Source: Straminergon stramineum
Taxonomy: Eukaryota > Streptophyta > Bryopsida > Hypnales > Calliergonaceae
Assembly: GCA_963920665.1 (NCBI GenBank)
Contig: OY987265.1
Span: forward strand, 15,505,001-15,569,000
Direction of reading: 5' to 3'
Length of the DNA: 64,000 nucleotides
The notes beneath the pieces are model-generated. The model made no database searches. It was not told where the DNA came from and was given only the letters and a program-made list of their open reading frames with translations. Of the stretch, positions 48,305 through 58,774 are shown piece by piece. Each line of letters begins with the position of its first letter. The stretch's first letter is position 1. The position numbers and the translations under genes are program-made.

Positions 48305-48801
48305 TAAGGTAAAACAACCCATTGCGGTTAGAATTACGAGTTTGTACTCATGCCATTGCTGAAATTTGTTCATTTTTTTCCCACATAAACACAAGTGTGA
48401 GAAACACTGAGAGCATTTGAAATTATATTTTTTTGACAAAGTATGAATTTGCTATGAATTTTTGAAGTGTTCAGCCCATCATGGCCCATAAGAGTCTATA
48501 GACTACCCCAAAACCAAAAAAATTTGTATCCATCATGCTCATCTTACACACCTAAAGCATTCACAATAATTTCTAATGTAAAAGGCCTAAAAAAGTCACT
48601 TCCTACAATGAAACTACACAAAAAAGTTAGAAGTTCCTAATGTAGTCACTAATCACTCCATTACTGTCAGGTAAGACATTGATTGTGGTCCAAATCTCAT
48701 TTACTAATAAAACCCATGACGGGGGCTGAAAAAACCCACAATGGGGTGACTTCCTAGGTGACCACTATGGGTCATTTGACCACAATGGGTTGTTTTACCA
48801 T
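48305..48801. mobile_element. AGGTA-end MITE, long type (copy 3)
   Basis: The left end is TAAGGTAAAACAACCCATTG and the right end is CACAATGGGTTGTTTTACCA. Interior blocks GAGCATTTGAAATTATATTT, GACAAAGTATGAATTTGCTA and CTACCCCAAAACCAA match the other two long copies. Imperfect CACAATGGG repeats lie near the right end. Confidence 0.7.
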
Positions 48802-49303
48802 ACATGAGGACAAACAATGAGTCATGAAGTAACCTCTTTGGATAAGGCAACCTAATTTCACTTCTTTTTTTGTAGTTTCATTGGATAGCTAGGAAGTGTC
48901 CATGCTAGGGGCTCCCACTTCTTGGGGAGCAAAAGCCCCTCCCCTCATTTAGCTAATAATGTTATGATCTATCTCTCCCGGTCTAAAAATAATGTATAAT
49001 ATTTGGACAAATAATCTGAAATTTTGGGATCTGCTCACTTTCAACATGGAATACAAGATCATATGGTTACATTCTATTTGGTCTAAAGGAAAAATGAGAA
49101 TTTTTTTTAAAGATCTTCACAATTTTGGCCAATTTTGAAGTTGAAGTCCCCTCCCTTTGGATCATTAGGGGTTAATACTAAAAAAACAAGTGAAATTTGG
49201 GATGAAATTGCCAAATCCTTCTCCACAAAATAAATAGAGTTGCTTGTGTTTAGTTGGAAGTAACTTTTTCTTATCTCCAAGCATTTAATGGAGCTTGTTG
49301 CAC
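48802..49303. other. Intergenic DNA with a TTAA-element end
   Basis: CATTAGGGG then TTAA at 49172-49175 is a right end of the TTAA-flanked family; the left end was not identified. There is no gene. Confidence 0.35.
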
Positions 49304-49639
49304 TAAACTAGGAGGTCCATAAAACACTTGGTCTCTAAAATTGTCTACCTCATGAAATGTAAACTATTTGCACATGTTGCTTTTTAATTGTACGATCAAT
49401 GTACAAACAATGTACATTTCAAGAGTTGGATGTTTTCAGTGACCACTCCATTTCCAACTTCAAAATTTCATAACTAATTCTACTAAGCTCCAAAAAAGAT
49501 GAAATGACTTGGATTACATGCCAATTCCATTTCTCTTTCAAGTAAAATTTACCGAATTTTTTTTTTGAGTATTGTAACCTCCCCAAATTGAGTTTCACTT
49601 CACTTCAATGGACCTTTGTCTTACAAACCTCCTCCCTTC
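49304..49639. mobile_element. AGGTA-end MITE, GTACA type (copy C), diverged
   Basis: The left end is TAAACTAGGAGGTCC and the right end is degraded (ACCTCCTCCCTT). The internal blocks AATGTACAAACAATGTACAT and CTTCAAAATTTCATAACTAA place it in the family of copies A and B. Confidence 0.55.
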
Positions 49640-49975
49640 ACAACCAAAAACTAGTTGATTGCAAGTTCCTTACTAAAGTAGGAGGCTCAAACTCCAATTG
49701 GGCAGTACTATAGCGAACATGACACAAAGGTACATTTTGCTTTCTTTAATGTACCAACTCTGCACATTTTAGGAGTTGGTTGTTTTTGATGACCACTCCA
49801 TTTCAACTTCAAAAATTTGTACCTAATTTCTCAGAGGGCAAAAAAACATGAAATGACTTGTGTTAAATGCCAATTCCATTTTTTCTTCCTAAAAAAATTA
49901 CTGAAAATTATTTCAAGGATCTCAGCTTCCTCAAAAGGCAATCAGCTCTTAAATGGTTGCTTTAACCCCTAAATT

Positions 49976-50616
49976 ACCTCTAGAGCCAAATTTTGGTACT
50001 GACAATACTTTGAAGTTAAATAAAATCTAACCAAGTTGCTATTTTTAGTTGTTTATATTTTTGAAAAATTCTTTTTGAAGTTTAGTTTTAGCATTAAAAA
50101 TCGAATTTTGAAAATGATTGATTATATTTTTTTTATTCAAGATTTTGTGCAAGGGTGTCCATTGCAATCTTGACTTTCTACAGCGTTTGGAGCTCTTGAA
50201 AATGAGCCTCAAATACACGAGATCTTGGAGAAAAAATCACATTTGAATTTCATTTAAAAAAGCTCTAGAGTAGATTTTTAGAAGCCATAAAATTTATTGG
50301 GGATATACATGTTAGGCCCTTTAACCTCATATTTTTTTGGTGACCAAATTTTTAGATTTAACATGTGAAAAGAGGATTGAAAGACTTCAAATCCCTTTAG
50401 CAATTTTAACACCCTCATGATCAAACATTGTAATCTTTCGATCTATAAGTGATATTGTTGTGGTTTTTTTCCCATGTGATCTCTAACATGTCTAATTTGA
50501 ATTTTTACGGTTATAGATTAAAAAAAATTGATACAACTTATGATGAATTTTTGTTCAATTTAAAGCAAATTCCTAGAACTTGAAAAATTAAATGGCCTTG
50601 GGGCATTCAGCAGGGA
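49976..50616. mobile_element. TTAA-flanked insertion, first part
   Basis: It starts after TTAA (49972-49975) with CCCCTAAATTACCTC and ends GCAGGGA before TTAA (50617-50620). The inverted ends match only over a few bases. It may be one element, or the left part of a composite with the next one. There is no open frame of note. Confidence 0.5.
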
Positions 50617-50620
50617 TTAA

Positions 50621-50985
50621 CCCATAAATGTCGGATTGGTCACCGTGGGGAAAAAGGTGGGTTGTGAACTATTCAAGATTAGGTGCTGACCATGCAGAAA
50701 AGTATTGTTCATGCAAATGAAAATTAGCTGCCCTCATGAAAATTACAAAAAGGGCAGTATGGGCTCTAAGACCATGTATCTCAATCTCTGTGACTTTTTA
50801 CTCCAATTTGTAGCACCTAAAAATACAATTGCACTCAATGATACTATTTTTGTCTGTCCATGATGGACCACATCTCCGTCTTCACACTTATAAAAGAAAA
50901 ATGGATGAAAAACCACTTCCTTATATCTAATACAATTGTTTTTGTCATCCATCAGACACAAAACGTCCATGTTGACGTTTAAGGG
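50621..50985. mobile_element. TTAA-flanked insertion, second part, 365 bp
   Basis: The left end TTAA-CCCATAAATGTC and the right end GACGTTTAAGGG-TTAA are inverted (14 of 16 including TTAA). The left TTAA is shared with the preceding element and the right one lies at 50986-50989. A 75-codon minus frame inside (50743-50970) has no recognisable motif. Confidence 0.6.
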
Positions 50986-51004
50986 TTAAGAGCCTCCTAC
51001 CTTA

Positions 51005-51559
51005 CCCTTGGAAATAACGTAGTCAGTTAATCCCTCCGTCTCTGACGGGTCTCCAGCTCCGTCAGTCTCACTGTGCCAGAAGCGCTGACGGACGTCTTCC
51101 CCAAGCGAAGAAACTACTGTACAGGAATTCTAAAGAATGAGTGTGATCAGCCGGAATCATGCTGCCCAAAACATTGCGGTTATAAGTTATTATACTTACC
51201 GGTAATATATTGGTCTGAATGATCCAGGATCTCCTCTTACGTTAACTTGTATGAGACCTTGAGACCTCCGTCCGTCAACCGAAATGAATTGTAAGAATCC
51301 TCTTGGGATTCCTAACTGACGGAAGTTCCTACGCTGAAATCCTGAAGTGATTGAGGTGCCAGGGAGGGTATCTCCGACGCTCAGGGATCGCGGGAACTTC
51401 AGCTAAGTTAAGTTACTCCGAATCGTTGCCAGGTTACACAAGTTTGGGTGCAGAAGAAATTGGCACATGTGAGCCAGAGAGCAGGAAAGAGTGGGCGGAG
51501 TAGATTTCATCACCACATTGCAAAGATTTGTGTAAGTCAAGTTAAGAGGAAGCAGAAGC
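51005..51559. other. GC-richer single-copy-like segment with TGACGG cluster
   Basis: Between two MITEs lies about 550 bp that resembles none of the repeat families. Five CTGACGG-type sites or their complements occur within 300 bp (near 51043, 51059, 51086, 51270 and 51318), some arranged as inverted pairs. TGACG is the core bound by plant TGA-type bZIP factors, but no gene lies beside it. A decayed gene or promoter is possible. Confidence 0.3.
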
Positions 51560-51922
51560 TAAGGAAGGAAGGAGGGCCATGAAGCGCCCATTTAAGAGTT
51601 GAAATCGAATATGGGGAGGTGAAACTTCTTGAATAATATTTTTCAGTAAAATTTTACTTGAAAGCAAAAAAAAAAAATGTAATTTGGCATTTTAACCTGA
51701 GGTGTTACACATTTTCTAGAGCTTTGTGGAATTAGTTCTAAATTTTTGAAGTTGAAATGCGCTCAGGCCCTAAAATTATAGCTCATGCCTTGAAATGTAA
51801 AATATTTGTACATTGCTAATACAATAAAAAAGAAAAAGAAAAAAAGAAAAATGTACAAACAATGTACATTCAAAGAGGTGGAAGATTATAGAGCCCAAGC
51901 ACTTTACGGACCTCCTACCTTA
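51560..51922. mobile_element. AGGTA-end MITE, GTACA type (copy F)
   Basis: The left end TAAGGAAGGAAGGAGGGCC is followed by ATGAAGCGCCCATTTAAGAG, the reverse complement of the right end of copy B. The right end is GGACCTCCTACCTTA. The central block AATGTACAAACAATGTACAT is shared with copy C. TA bounds both ends. Confidence 0.65.
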
Positions 51923-52460
51923 TTGACTATTGACTTTTCTATCCATCCCTTGAATAGGAGAAGCTCCACATTGTAGATCTTTTGCTCGTTGTGAAGAAGT
52001 AGTTACACTTATTATTAGATTAACAAAAAATTTAAGCAAAATAATTTAAAAAAATTAGGGAATATTTTACATATATTTTGGTTAACTTGTTCATGGAGAG
52101 AATTATAAATTACAAATAGTCAAAACAAAAACACACTATGTCCCATTGTAGACTTCCCTAGAGAGGGACTACTTTCTTATGCCTTTTGGATGTCAATGTG
52201 GCTATCATTATTCCCTAAATGATTCTAATGACAATCCCAAAGTGTTCCTTCAAATTGTAGAATAGCAAGTGAACATCTTGCCATATGTAATAGTTGCATG
52301 GTGGTATTTATTGGATTTTCAAAATGGAGACTTTTCAACCTAATTCCGACTTTTTGAGCCTCAAATCTATAATGAGTGCAGTTTACACAACATTAGGGTG
52401 AAATGGAGTAAAATTGAATCTTGGACTCGGGATTTGAATTGGATTGGGTCTATAATCAAT
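51923..52460. other. Intergenic DNA, nothing recognised
   Basis: AT-rich sequence without supported features. Confidence 0.4.
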
Positions 52461-52874
52461 GATGCTAGCATGTGAGCTTAGAATGTGAGCCTATGAGCCT
52501 TGAGCCTAGGTGTAAGTAGATATTCTATAACTATTGAAGGTGTTTATAACATACATACTTATAATATGAGTACCCTATAACCATGTAAGGTGCCTATAAC
52601 ATAGGTACCTAAAGCATAGACATCCACAATATAATTAGGCACTTATTATATAAACATACTATAATCATGAAAGGTGTTTACAACATAGACACTTATAATA
52701 TAAACATTATGTAACCATAGAAGGTGTTTATAACATAGGTACCTACAACATAGACACCTATAATATGAACATCATGTAACTATGGAAGGTACCTATAATA
52801 TAGGTATCAATAATATAAGAGTTGAGGTTCCTAAGCTCATGGGCTCAAGATCCTAGGCTCACATGCTAGCAACC
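52461..52874. mobile_element. TIR element with internal tandem repeats (copy 2)
   Basis: The ends are GCTAGCATGTGAGC and GCTCACATGCTAGC (perfect 14-bp inverted repeat), followed inward by inverted AGCCTAGG-like sequence. The interior contains five or more variants of a unit of about 60-75 bp built from TATAACCATGGAAGGTG, TATAACATAGG and ACCTATAATATGA. The 11-bp direct repeat GGGTCTATAAT occurs just outside both ends (52446-52456 and 52877-52887) and may be the target duplication. There is no coding capacity. Confidence 0.7.
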
Positions 52875-52889
52875 ATGGGTCTATAATAG

Positions 52890-54065
52890 ATCTACTTATC
52901 TTAAGGAATCTTCAATGGAACAATCCCAAAGTGGGTAGAAATGACAATTGGCATGTGGTGCACTTATTGTGAATTTAGAAGGTGCGATAATGCAATCCTT
53001 ATTTGTTTGGTAAGTAAGCAAGCTTGCCACATTCTCCCTTCAAGATGACATCTAGACAAGCTTTAGAAAGCCAAAGATTCCCTAACCAAGTCATATTAAT
53101 GTTTCTTGCACATGAATTGTAATTCTATAGAATACAAAAATAAGTTCCCAATTACATTGTAGGATTTTGTATTATAGTGTTGTATTGGGTTGACAAAGTT
53201 GGGACTACATCCATGACTCTTTGACGATGAGTACATGTGATCCGCTCTTTTGTGAGTCACAATTGCAATGGCCACAAGCAATTATATTGAAATTAGAGCA
53301 TCTCAATGTGTACGATGAAAATTCATCCCTTCAAAACATAGGATTACTTCTAAAGAGATTGGATGGCATGTTTGTCCCATCCATGCAACAAACTATGTTA
53401 ACTTCTAATCAACAACAAGGCTCCTAGTGTGCTAAAGCAAAAAGATTCTCCATGATTGTTAATTCAATGAACTATTTATATGATAAAAAGTAAAATTTGG
53501 GAGGGATGCCAACATAACAAGTGAGCAATTTTGTTTAGCCAAATTGAATCATTTGGCATGTTGAATCATTACTTGCCTACTTTTCATCTAAAAAGTGATG
53601 TTTTCTTCTTATTTGGCATACAAGTGGAATTGCTTTTAGTTTAATATTGAGGGTATGTCACCTAATTCACAGTCACATTGCCCCGAAACATAGCTTGGAA
53701 TGCTTTTGCAAGGGTGGTACAAGTTTTTTGTCATGTCTACTAAGTGGAATGTCTATAATGACTTTTTGTCAAAACAATTGAGGAATGACTTCAATCATGA
53801 CTTTTATGCTACTTTAAATCAATGCACTATCATTTAGAGAATTTTGTAGTATCCCAAGGTCTTGATGAGTTTGCATTTACAAAAATTATGAGAATTCTAC
53901 ATTATTGTTACCTCTTTTTGAAAGCAACCTCTACAAATGTTTGCCAAAAATATACAACCACCATTTATGTTAGTATAGGATTAATTTTGGATACAATTGC
54001 ATTGAGCGCTTTGAACCTATATTATTCATTATATAAGTAATAACAAAAAGTTCTCTTTCACGAGT
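52890..54065. other. Intergenic DNA, no gene seen
   Basis: Short frames at 53221-53427 and 53822-54040 lack recognisable motifs. Nothing else is supported. Confidence 0.4.
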
Positions 54066-54069
54066 TTAA

Positions 54070-55531
54070 CCCAAAAAATTCCAAAGTCTTTTTTCATCAA
54101 AAAAACACTTGAAATTGCCATGTCTATAGAAAAGAGCAAAAATGTTCTCAAAATGTTTTTTTCTTACATATTTAACTAGAGGATCTTGCACTAGACTACC
54201 ATATTATAAGAATGTGTCGAAGAAATCTCAAAAACTTTGAACTCTTAGAGATTGCCAAATATTTGAGTTTAAAGTAAAGAAAAAGAGCTTTTTTGCACCA
54301 TGTGCAAATATATTATAAGACTTTGAATCTTTTTAACTTAGAATTTTTGCAATGCCAAATTTGAATTTAAAAAAATTATATTGAAGAATTGAGTTGAAAA
54401 TGTAAGGATTTTTTCTTTAAAGAAACTAGATTTTCAATCTTTAACCCTTGAAGGACATTTCATATATAGGCTTGATCAAACTTCATTAGATTTCTATATT
54501 AAAACACACTTCAAAAATTTGATGATTTTCATATATATTGATATTTGTCGAAAATTCATGATCATTTTTTTGTAATTAAAAACATTAAGTTGAATTTTCT
54601 ATGATTTTTTATAGAAATTTATTTGTAAAAATCATAGTAATTACAAAAATGCTTCGAATATTATGAATCTTTTTAAAATGGAAACAATAGTGAAAAACAT
54701 CATGATGTAATTGTTGTACTTTTTGAGCTCACTTCAAGAGATATTTGATAGAAAAGTTCATAAGTGGTGTATTTTGGCTTCCAAAATGCTATCTTCAAAG
54801 TGTCACAAAAATTATAAATTTAACAATTTCGGAAAAATTAAGATGGGGCAGAAATTAGATTATTGGATCTACACTTTTTTAGTTGAGCATAAAATAATTT
54901 CAAATCAGGATCTATGTGAAAATTTCATGTTTGACTTTCAAAATGCCCATTGGGCTTGCAGTGTCCTTTTAGGGATAAAAAATTGTTAAGTAGAAGTGGA
55001 TATATGATTGAAGGGAATACTAAATTCTTAAGATTTCTAAGATGGAATTGAAATTTACTAATATCAATGGTGAGAATATTTTAACAAGCATACTAAACCT
55101 AGTCTGGAACTTCTTTTTTTTTAAAATTGTTAAAATTGAGTTAAAATGAACCAAATACGTTATTTTTTCAAGAAGATATCATGATTGCCTACAAAGCAAG
55201 AAGCTCCATAACTTTCACATCACTAATCCAAATGGAATGAATCAAAGTTTTCAATGTAGATGGATATATAATCTATGGAAAAATAATTTAAAAAATTTTT
55301 CTTTCAAGTTTTTGTCGATTTTTTTTGCTGCCCATTGAATTCCAATTTGTTTTAAGGTGGCTTGACTTTTGCTCCTAAGCACCAATTGAAAAATTATATT
55401 CCCCCAAAGGTTAATGTATTCTTCTAACTAATGGAAAAGTTTCAAAAGAATTGTACCAAAAATCACGATCATAGGAACTTGCCCAAACTCTCATTTTCCC
55501 TCCAAAGGAAAAATTGAACTTTAGGGGGGGG
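54070..55531. mobile_element. TTAA-flanked element carrying a nested family member
   Basis: The left end follows TTAA at 54066-54069. The right end is degraded to CTTTAGGGGGGG near 55520-55530. The outer parts align with 41468-42392 in order, including ATTGTTAAGTAGAAGT, AACTTTCACATCACTAATCC and GCTCCTAAGCACCAATTGAA. A second, differently bounded element interrupts it at 54444-54975. Confidence 0.65.
54444..54975. mobile_element. Nested TTAA-flanked element, ~530 bp
   Basis: TTAA then CCCTTGAAGGACATTTC begins the insert, and GTGTCCTTTTAGGG then ATAA ends it, so the inverted ends match the family. The host sequence continues on both sides exactly where the paralogs at 41.8 kb (CTAA) and 15.15 kb (TTAA, reverse orientation) are uninterrupted. 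A 92-codon frame from 54711 runs to 54989, past its right end, and shows no motif. Confidence 0.7.
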
Positions 55532-55551
55532 AAAATTGACCTATATAGGTT

Positions 55552-55912
55552 TTTGAACATTTCTTGAAGAAAGAAAGCCCAATTTCAAAGGCTTGTAAGT
55601 CAAAATCATATGCTTGTATGCCTTTTGACTTTGGGAATTATATTAATTAACAAGCTTGTTCAAGGTATGTATAGAAAATTTTAGTCCAATTAGACCTATC
55701 TATCATGGTTGCCCAAATTTGCCCGTAACTCAAAATTTTTTTGCCTAAGGCATTGCTTTTTAACTACAACTTAGATTGATTTGAAATTTTCAAGGTATCG
55801 AGTTGGTAGTGAAACACACCTCAAATAATAATTTCACAAGAATTCAACACATTTTTCATCAAGAAAGGCTTGCCTAAAAGTGGTAAATGGCATGAAATCA
55901 TGCATGAGAGCT
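55552..55912 (+). repeat. Single right arm of the foldback family
   Basis: It aligns with the right half of 16929-17632: CAATTTCAAAGGCTTGTAAG, TCAAAATCATATGCTTGTAT, ACAAGCTTGTT, CCTATCTATCAT, GTAGTGAAACACACCTC and ATGAAATCATGC in order. The left arm is absent. Confidence 0.65.
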
Positions 55913-56014
55913 TTAACAGTTAAGGTTCCAATTGACCACCAATTTGGTGCTCATATGATCTTTGAGTACCAAGATCTCGCACTTTAGCTTGGTGCATTTG
56001 GGTCACTTTCCTAC

Positions 56015-56320
56015 TAAGGTAATCTGTTCTAAAAGCACCCATGTTTTAAAAGCAATCATGATACAAAGGTACATTTGCTTTGTTTCAATGTACCAGAAGT
56101 GCATATTTAAGGACGTGGTCACTTTCAATGACAATTGCATTTCAACTTCTAAAATTTGTAACTAATTCCACAAAGGTCCAAAAAATATGAAACAACTTGG
56201 ATTAGATGCCAATTCCATTTTTCTTCCTACTAAAATTGACTAAAAATTGTTACAAGGAATTTTGCTTCCCTGAAAAGGCAATCAGCTCTTAAATGGTCGC
56301 TTTAAGAGCAGACTACCTTA
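56015..56320. mobile_element. AGGTA-end MITE, GTACA type (copy E), uninterrupted
   Basis: The left end TAAGGTAATCTGTTCTAAA and the right end TTTAAGAGCAGACTACCTTA are inverted over about 22 bp with few mismatches. TA bounds both ends. It is the closest relative of copy D and shows the empty TTAA (56302-56305) that is occupied there. Confidence 0.7.
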
Positions 56321-56493
56321 GTGAATTAAAAAAAATCTGAAAACTTCTCAAAGCTTTGCCTTTTCGTTATTTTGAACATGCTCCAATAAGCTCATGAAGA
56401 GGGCTTGGGTAGGTAGAGGATTTTAGTATTTTACATGAAAGGAGGGATTAGAGGGCATTTCTAAATTTATACTCTTTTAAAATTTGTTTCTTA

Positions 56494-56567
56494 TTTTATT
56501 TATTTAATTTATTTTTGAACCAAACGGACAATTTCCATTGATACGGGAAACAGTACATCGAACCAAG
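56494..56567 (-). mobile_element. 74-bp hairpin-plus-tail retroposon, 8-bp TSD
   Basis: On the minus strand it contains CAATGGAAATTGTCCG (the same hairpin as the 24.6-kb and 24.9-kb copies), then TTTGGTTC and a long A-rich tail. GTTTCTTA flanks it at 56486-56493 and 56568-56575. It extends about 25 bp further 5' than the other two copies. Confidence 0.55.
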
Positions 56568-56575
56568 GTTTCTTA

Positions 56576-57653
56576 ATTTTCTATAACCACCCAATTGAAA
56601 TTGAAATTGAAATCATTGAAAAAAGAGCTTACCTAGAGTTCAATCATGGATAGAAACTGGTGCTAGTGCCCCCTAAACATTAAAGCCGTTATAGTTTGTA
56701 GTACACCCCCACCCCCACCCCCACCCTCTAACTTACCGGGACTGTCCCCCCCCATCCCCCCGTCACTTGCTATTTCACAAGAAGAAAATCCATTTTCCAC
56801 GTTACTCCGTTATTTAAAAAAATAGAATTCCCTTCAACTGAGTAAATAAGGAATTAAAAAAAAGTCATGTAACGGAGGAACCCATTCTACTGCAAATATA
56901 TCATAACTTAAATCCAAGCCATAAGATAATGCAACCAACCAAACTGCAGGGATCAAAACTCCTACTCAAAATCAGCCTCTGAATATGGAAAAATTCCAAT
57001 AACTATCGTAATTGCCCCTGAAAAATAATAAGCCCCTCTTGCCCATCCCTCGGTCCTCCTCCCTGCAAACCGCTTTGAATTTTCTGCACCAAGACTCATC
57101 CCCACGGGCAGTGGGCCCTGCAAAAGGCTAATTGGAGGCGAATCAAATCAAAAGCCCCTGACCCGAGTTCAGGGGGGGGCGGGCCCTGGACGGACCCTGG
57201 ACAGACCCTGGAGGGTCGTTCCTATTTTAACGTTCGTCCACTTGGAGGTGGACCCCGGCAGCCACGATGGGACCAATAGGCCCGGGAACCACATGGATTA
57301 TGAGTTATTTAATCTTTTTCTGCTATTTAAAAAAATACATGATATTTTATGCATGCCATGATCGGGCATGATGAGGGAATGATGGGGGAAGAGTACCCAT
57401 AACCCATGCCATGTATGTAGGAGGGGGGCGGGGAAGAATGATTTACGGGGCGCCACAAAATTGATCAATTGATCAATCAAGGGATTTTGATAATTCAGCA
57501 TATGGAGCTTTGTATGTTAACTTACATTATTTGGATACATTGTGTGTGTGGATACATTTGTTGAAGCTTGGGAAGCATTTTCTGGGACAATAATTGCTTA
57601 ATATACCCTGGAATGTGAAAAAAAGGATGTTCTGTTTTTAGGGGATTGTTTAG
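56576..57653. other. Intergenic DNA with a GC-rich pocket
   Basis: CCCCCA-type runs occur at 56706-56765 and a GC-rich pocket spans about 57050-57300. The pocket includes an 11-bp repeat built on CCCTGGAC.GA (three units at 57184-57216). No gene was recognised. Confidence 0.4.
57184..57216. repeat. 11-bp tandem repeat, three units
   Basis: CCCTGGACGGA, CCCTGGACAGA and CCCTGGAGGGT follow one another. Confidence 0.8.
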
Positions 57654-57657
57654 TTGA

Positions 57658-58770
57658 ACCCCAAAAGTCTGGAGGATGTTTTGGAAGAGGAAAAGTCCAA
57701 AACAGCCAATATTTGATGAGTTGTCCAAAATCAAAAATCGAGACTTTTTTTGGGGGGGATTCCAACGTACAAAAGTGTATTAAACAAATAAGGCAATGTG
57801 TGGGAACAATTTTAGCCCATTTGACAATGTGGATTGAAAGATTATGACGTTTGAATTAGGAAAAGGAAAAAGAACTTTTTTTCAGTCCTACGAAATCATA
57901 GGGGCAGCAGACTTTAAGCTCTCTTAAAATAAATTTTTTGCTCTACACAAGAATGTGGAATTTGACCATTCAAAAGTATATGATGTTAGGTTCATTCATG
58001 CAAAATTTTAGAAGCAAGTATGGAATCTAACTTACTTGAAATCACCCTACCATGCAAAGAGGTTCAGTGAATTGGCAATACACTAATCATTTTTTGATGA
58101 TTTCTTGTGCAATGAGGACATCCTTAATTTGAAATCCAAATAGTGTAAAGTTAGAGACAAACATTGAGAATATAGAGGAAGAATTTCAAGAACTTTGACA
58201 TCACAAATTGCAAGATAATAGGGCTTGAGTTAGAAGAAAATGCCTTTTTTAACCCTGGAGCACTCCAATGTCCAAAAAGTAGACAACAAAAGATTCAAAC
58301 TATTGTATCTTCTCATTACTGCTTGGATGGAAGTCATCCTAAATTGTGGAGATACTTTATCAAGTTGTTGTCCTATCGAAGGGTTGGATTTGGTGTTAAT
58401 AGAGTACATATTTTTCTAAAATTATAAATGTGCAAGTATGTCAAGTGGTCATAGATTTTAAGAGCACAATTTTTTTTAAATCACTGTGTCAAGAGAACCT
58501 CATTTCAAATCCATTCCAACAAATTTTACTCAAAAAATGATAATATTTTGCTTCTAATTGAGTTAAGAAAGAATTTGAAAATTTCTCTTTCAAAATTTAT
58601 AAAAAAATATTTATGATAGCATTGGTGAATCTAACTATATAGATGGAATCTACAATTCTTAGTCTACAACTTTCATTTGTATATCAATTCCAAAATATGC
58701 TTCCAATTAGCACTTTATAATGATTTTTCTAAAATTGTCAATTCTAGAGATGAATTTAGACGTTCGGGGG
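57658..58770. mobile_element. Possible TTAA-flanked element, diverged
   Basis: The left side reads TTGA then ACCCCAAAAGTCTGG, and the right side reads AGACGTTCGGGGG then TTAA at 58771-58774. The ends are weakly inverted. The interior has the same style as the family (ATTGAAAGATTATGACGTTTGA near the left) but is strongly diverged. Confidence 0.35.
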
Positions 58771-58774
58771 TTAA

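Larger units (their letters stand above)
49674..51004. mobile_element. AGGTA-end MITE (copy D) split by a TTAA insertion
   Basis: The ends are TAAAGTAGGAGGCTC and GAGCCTCCTACCTTA, 14 of 15 complementary. Without the inserted 49976-50989 segment the element would be 317 bp, close to the 306-bp uninterrupted relative at 56015-56320. That relative has the phrase GGTCGCTTTAAGAGC, and here the same phrase is opened at its TTAA. Confidence 0.75.
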
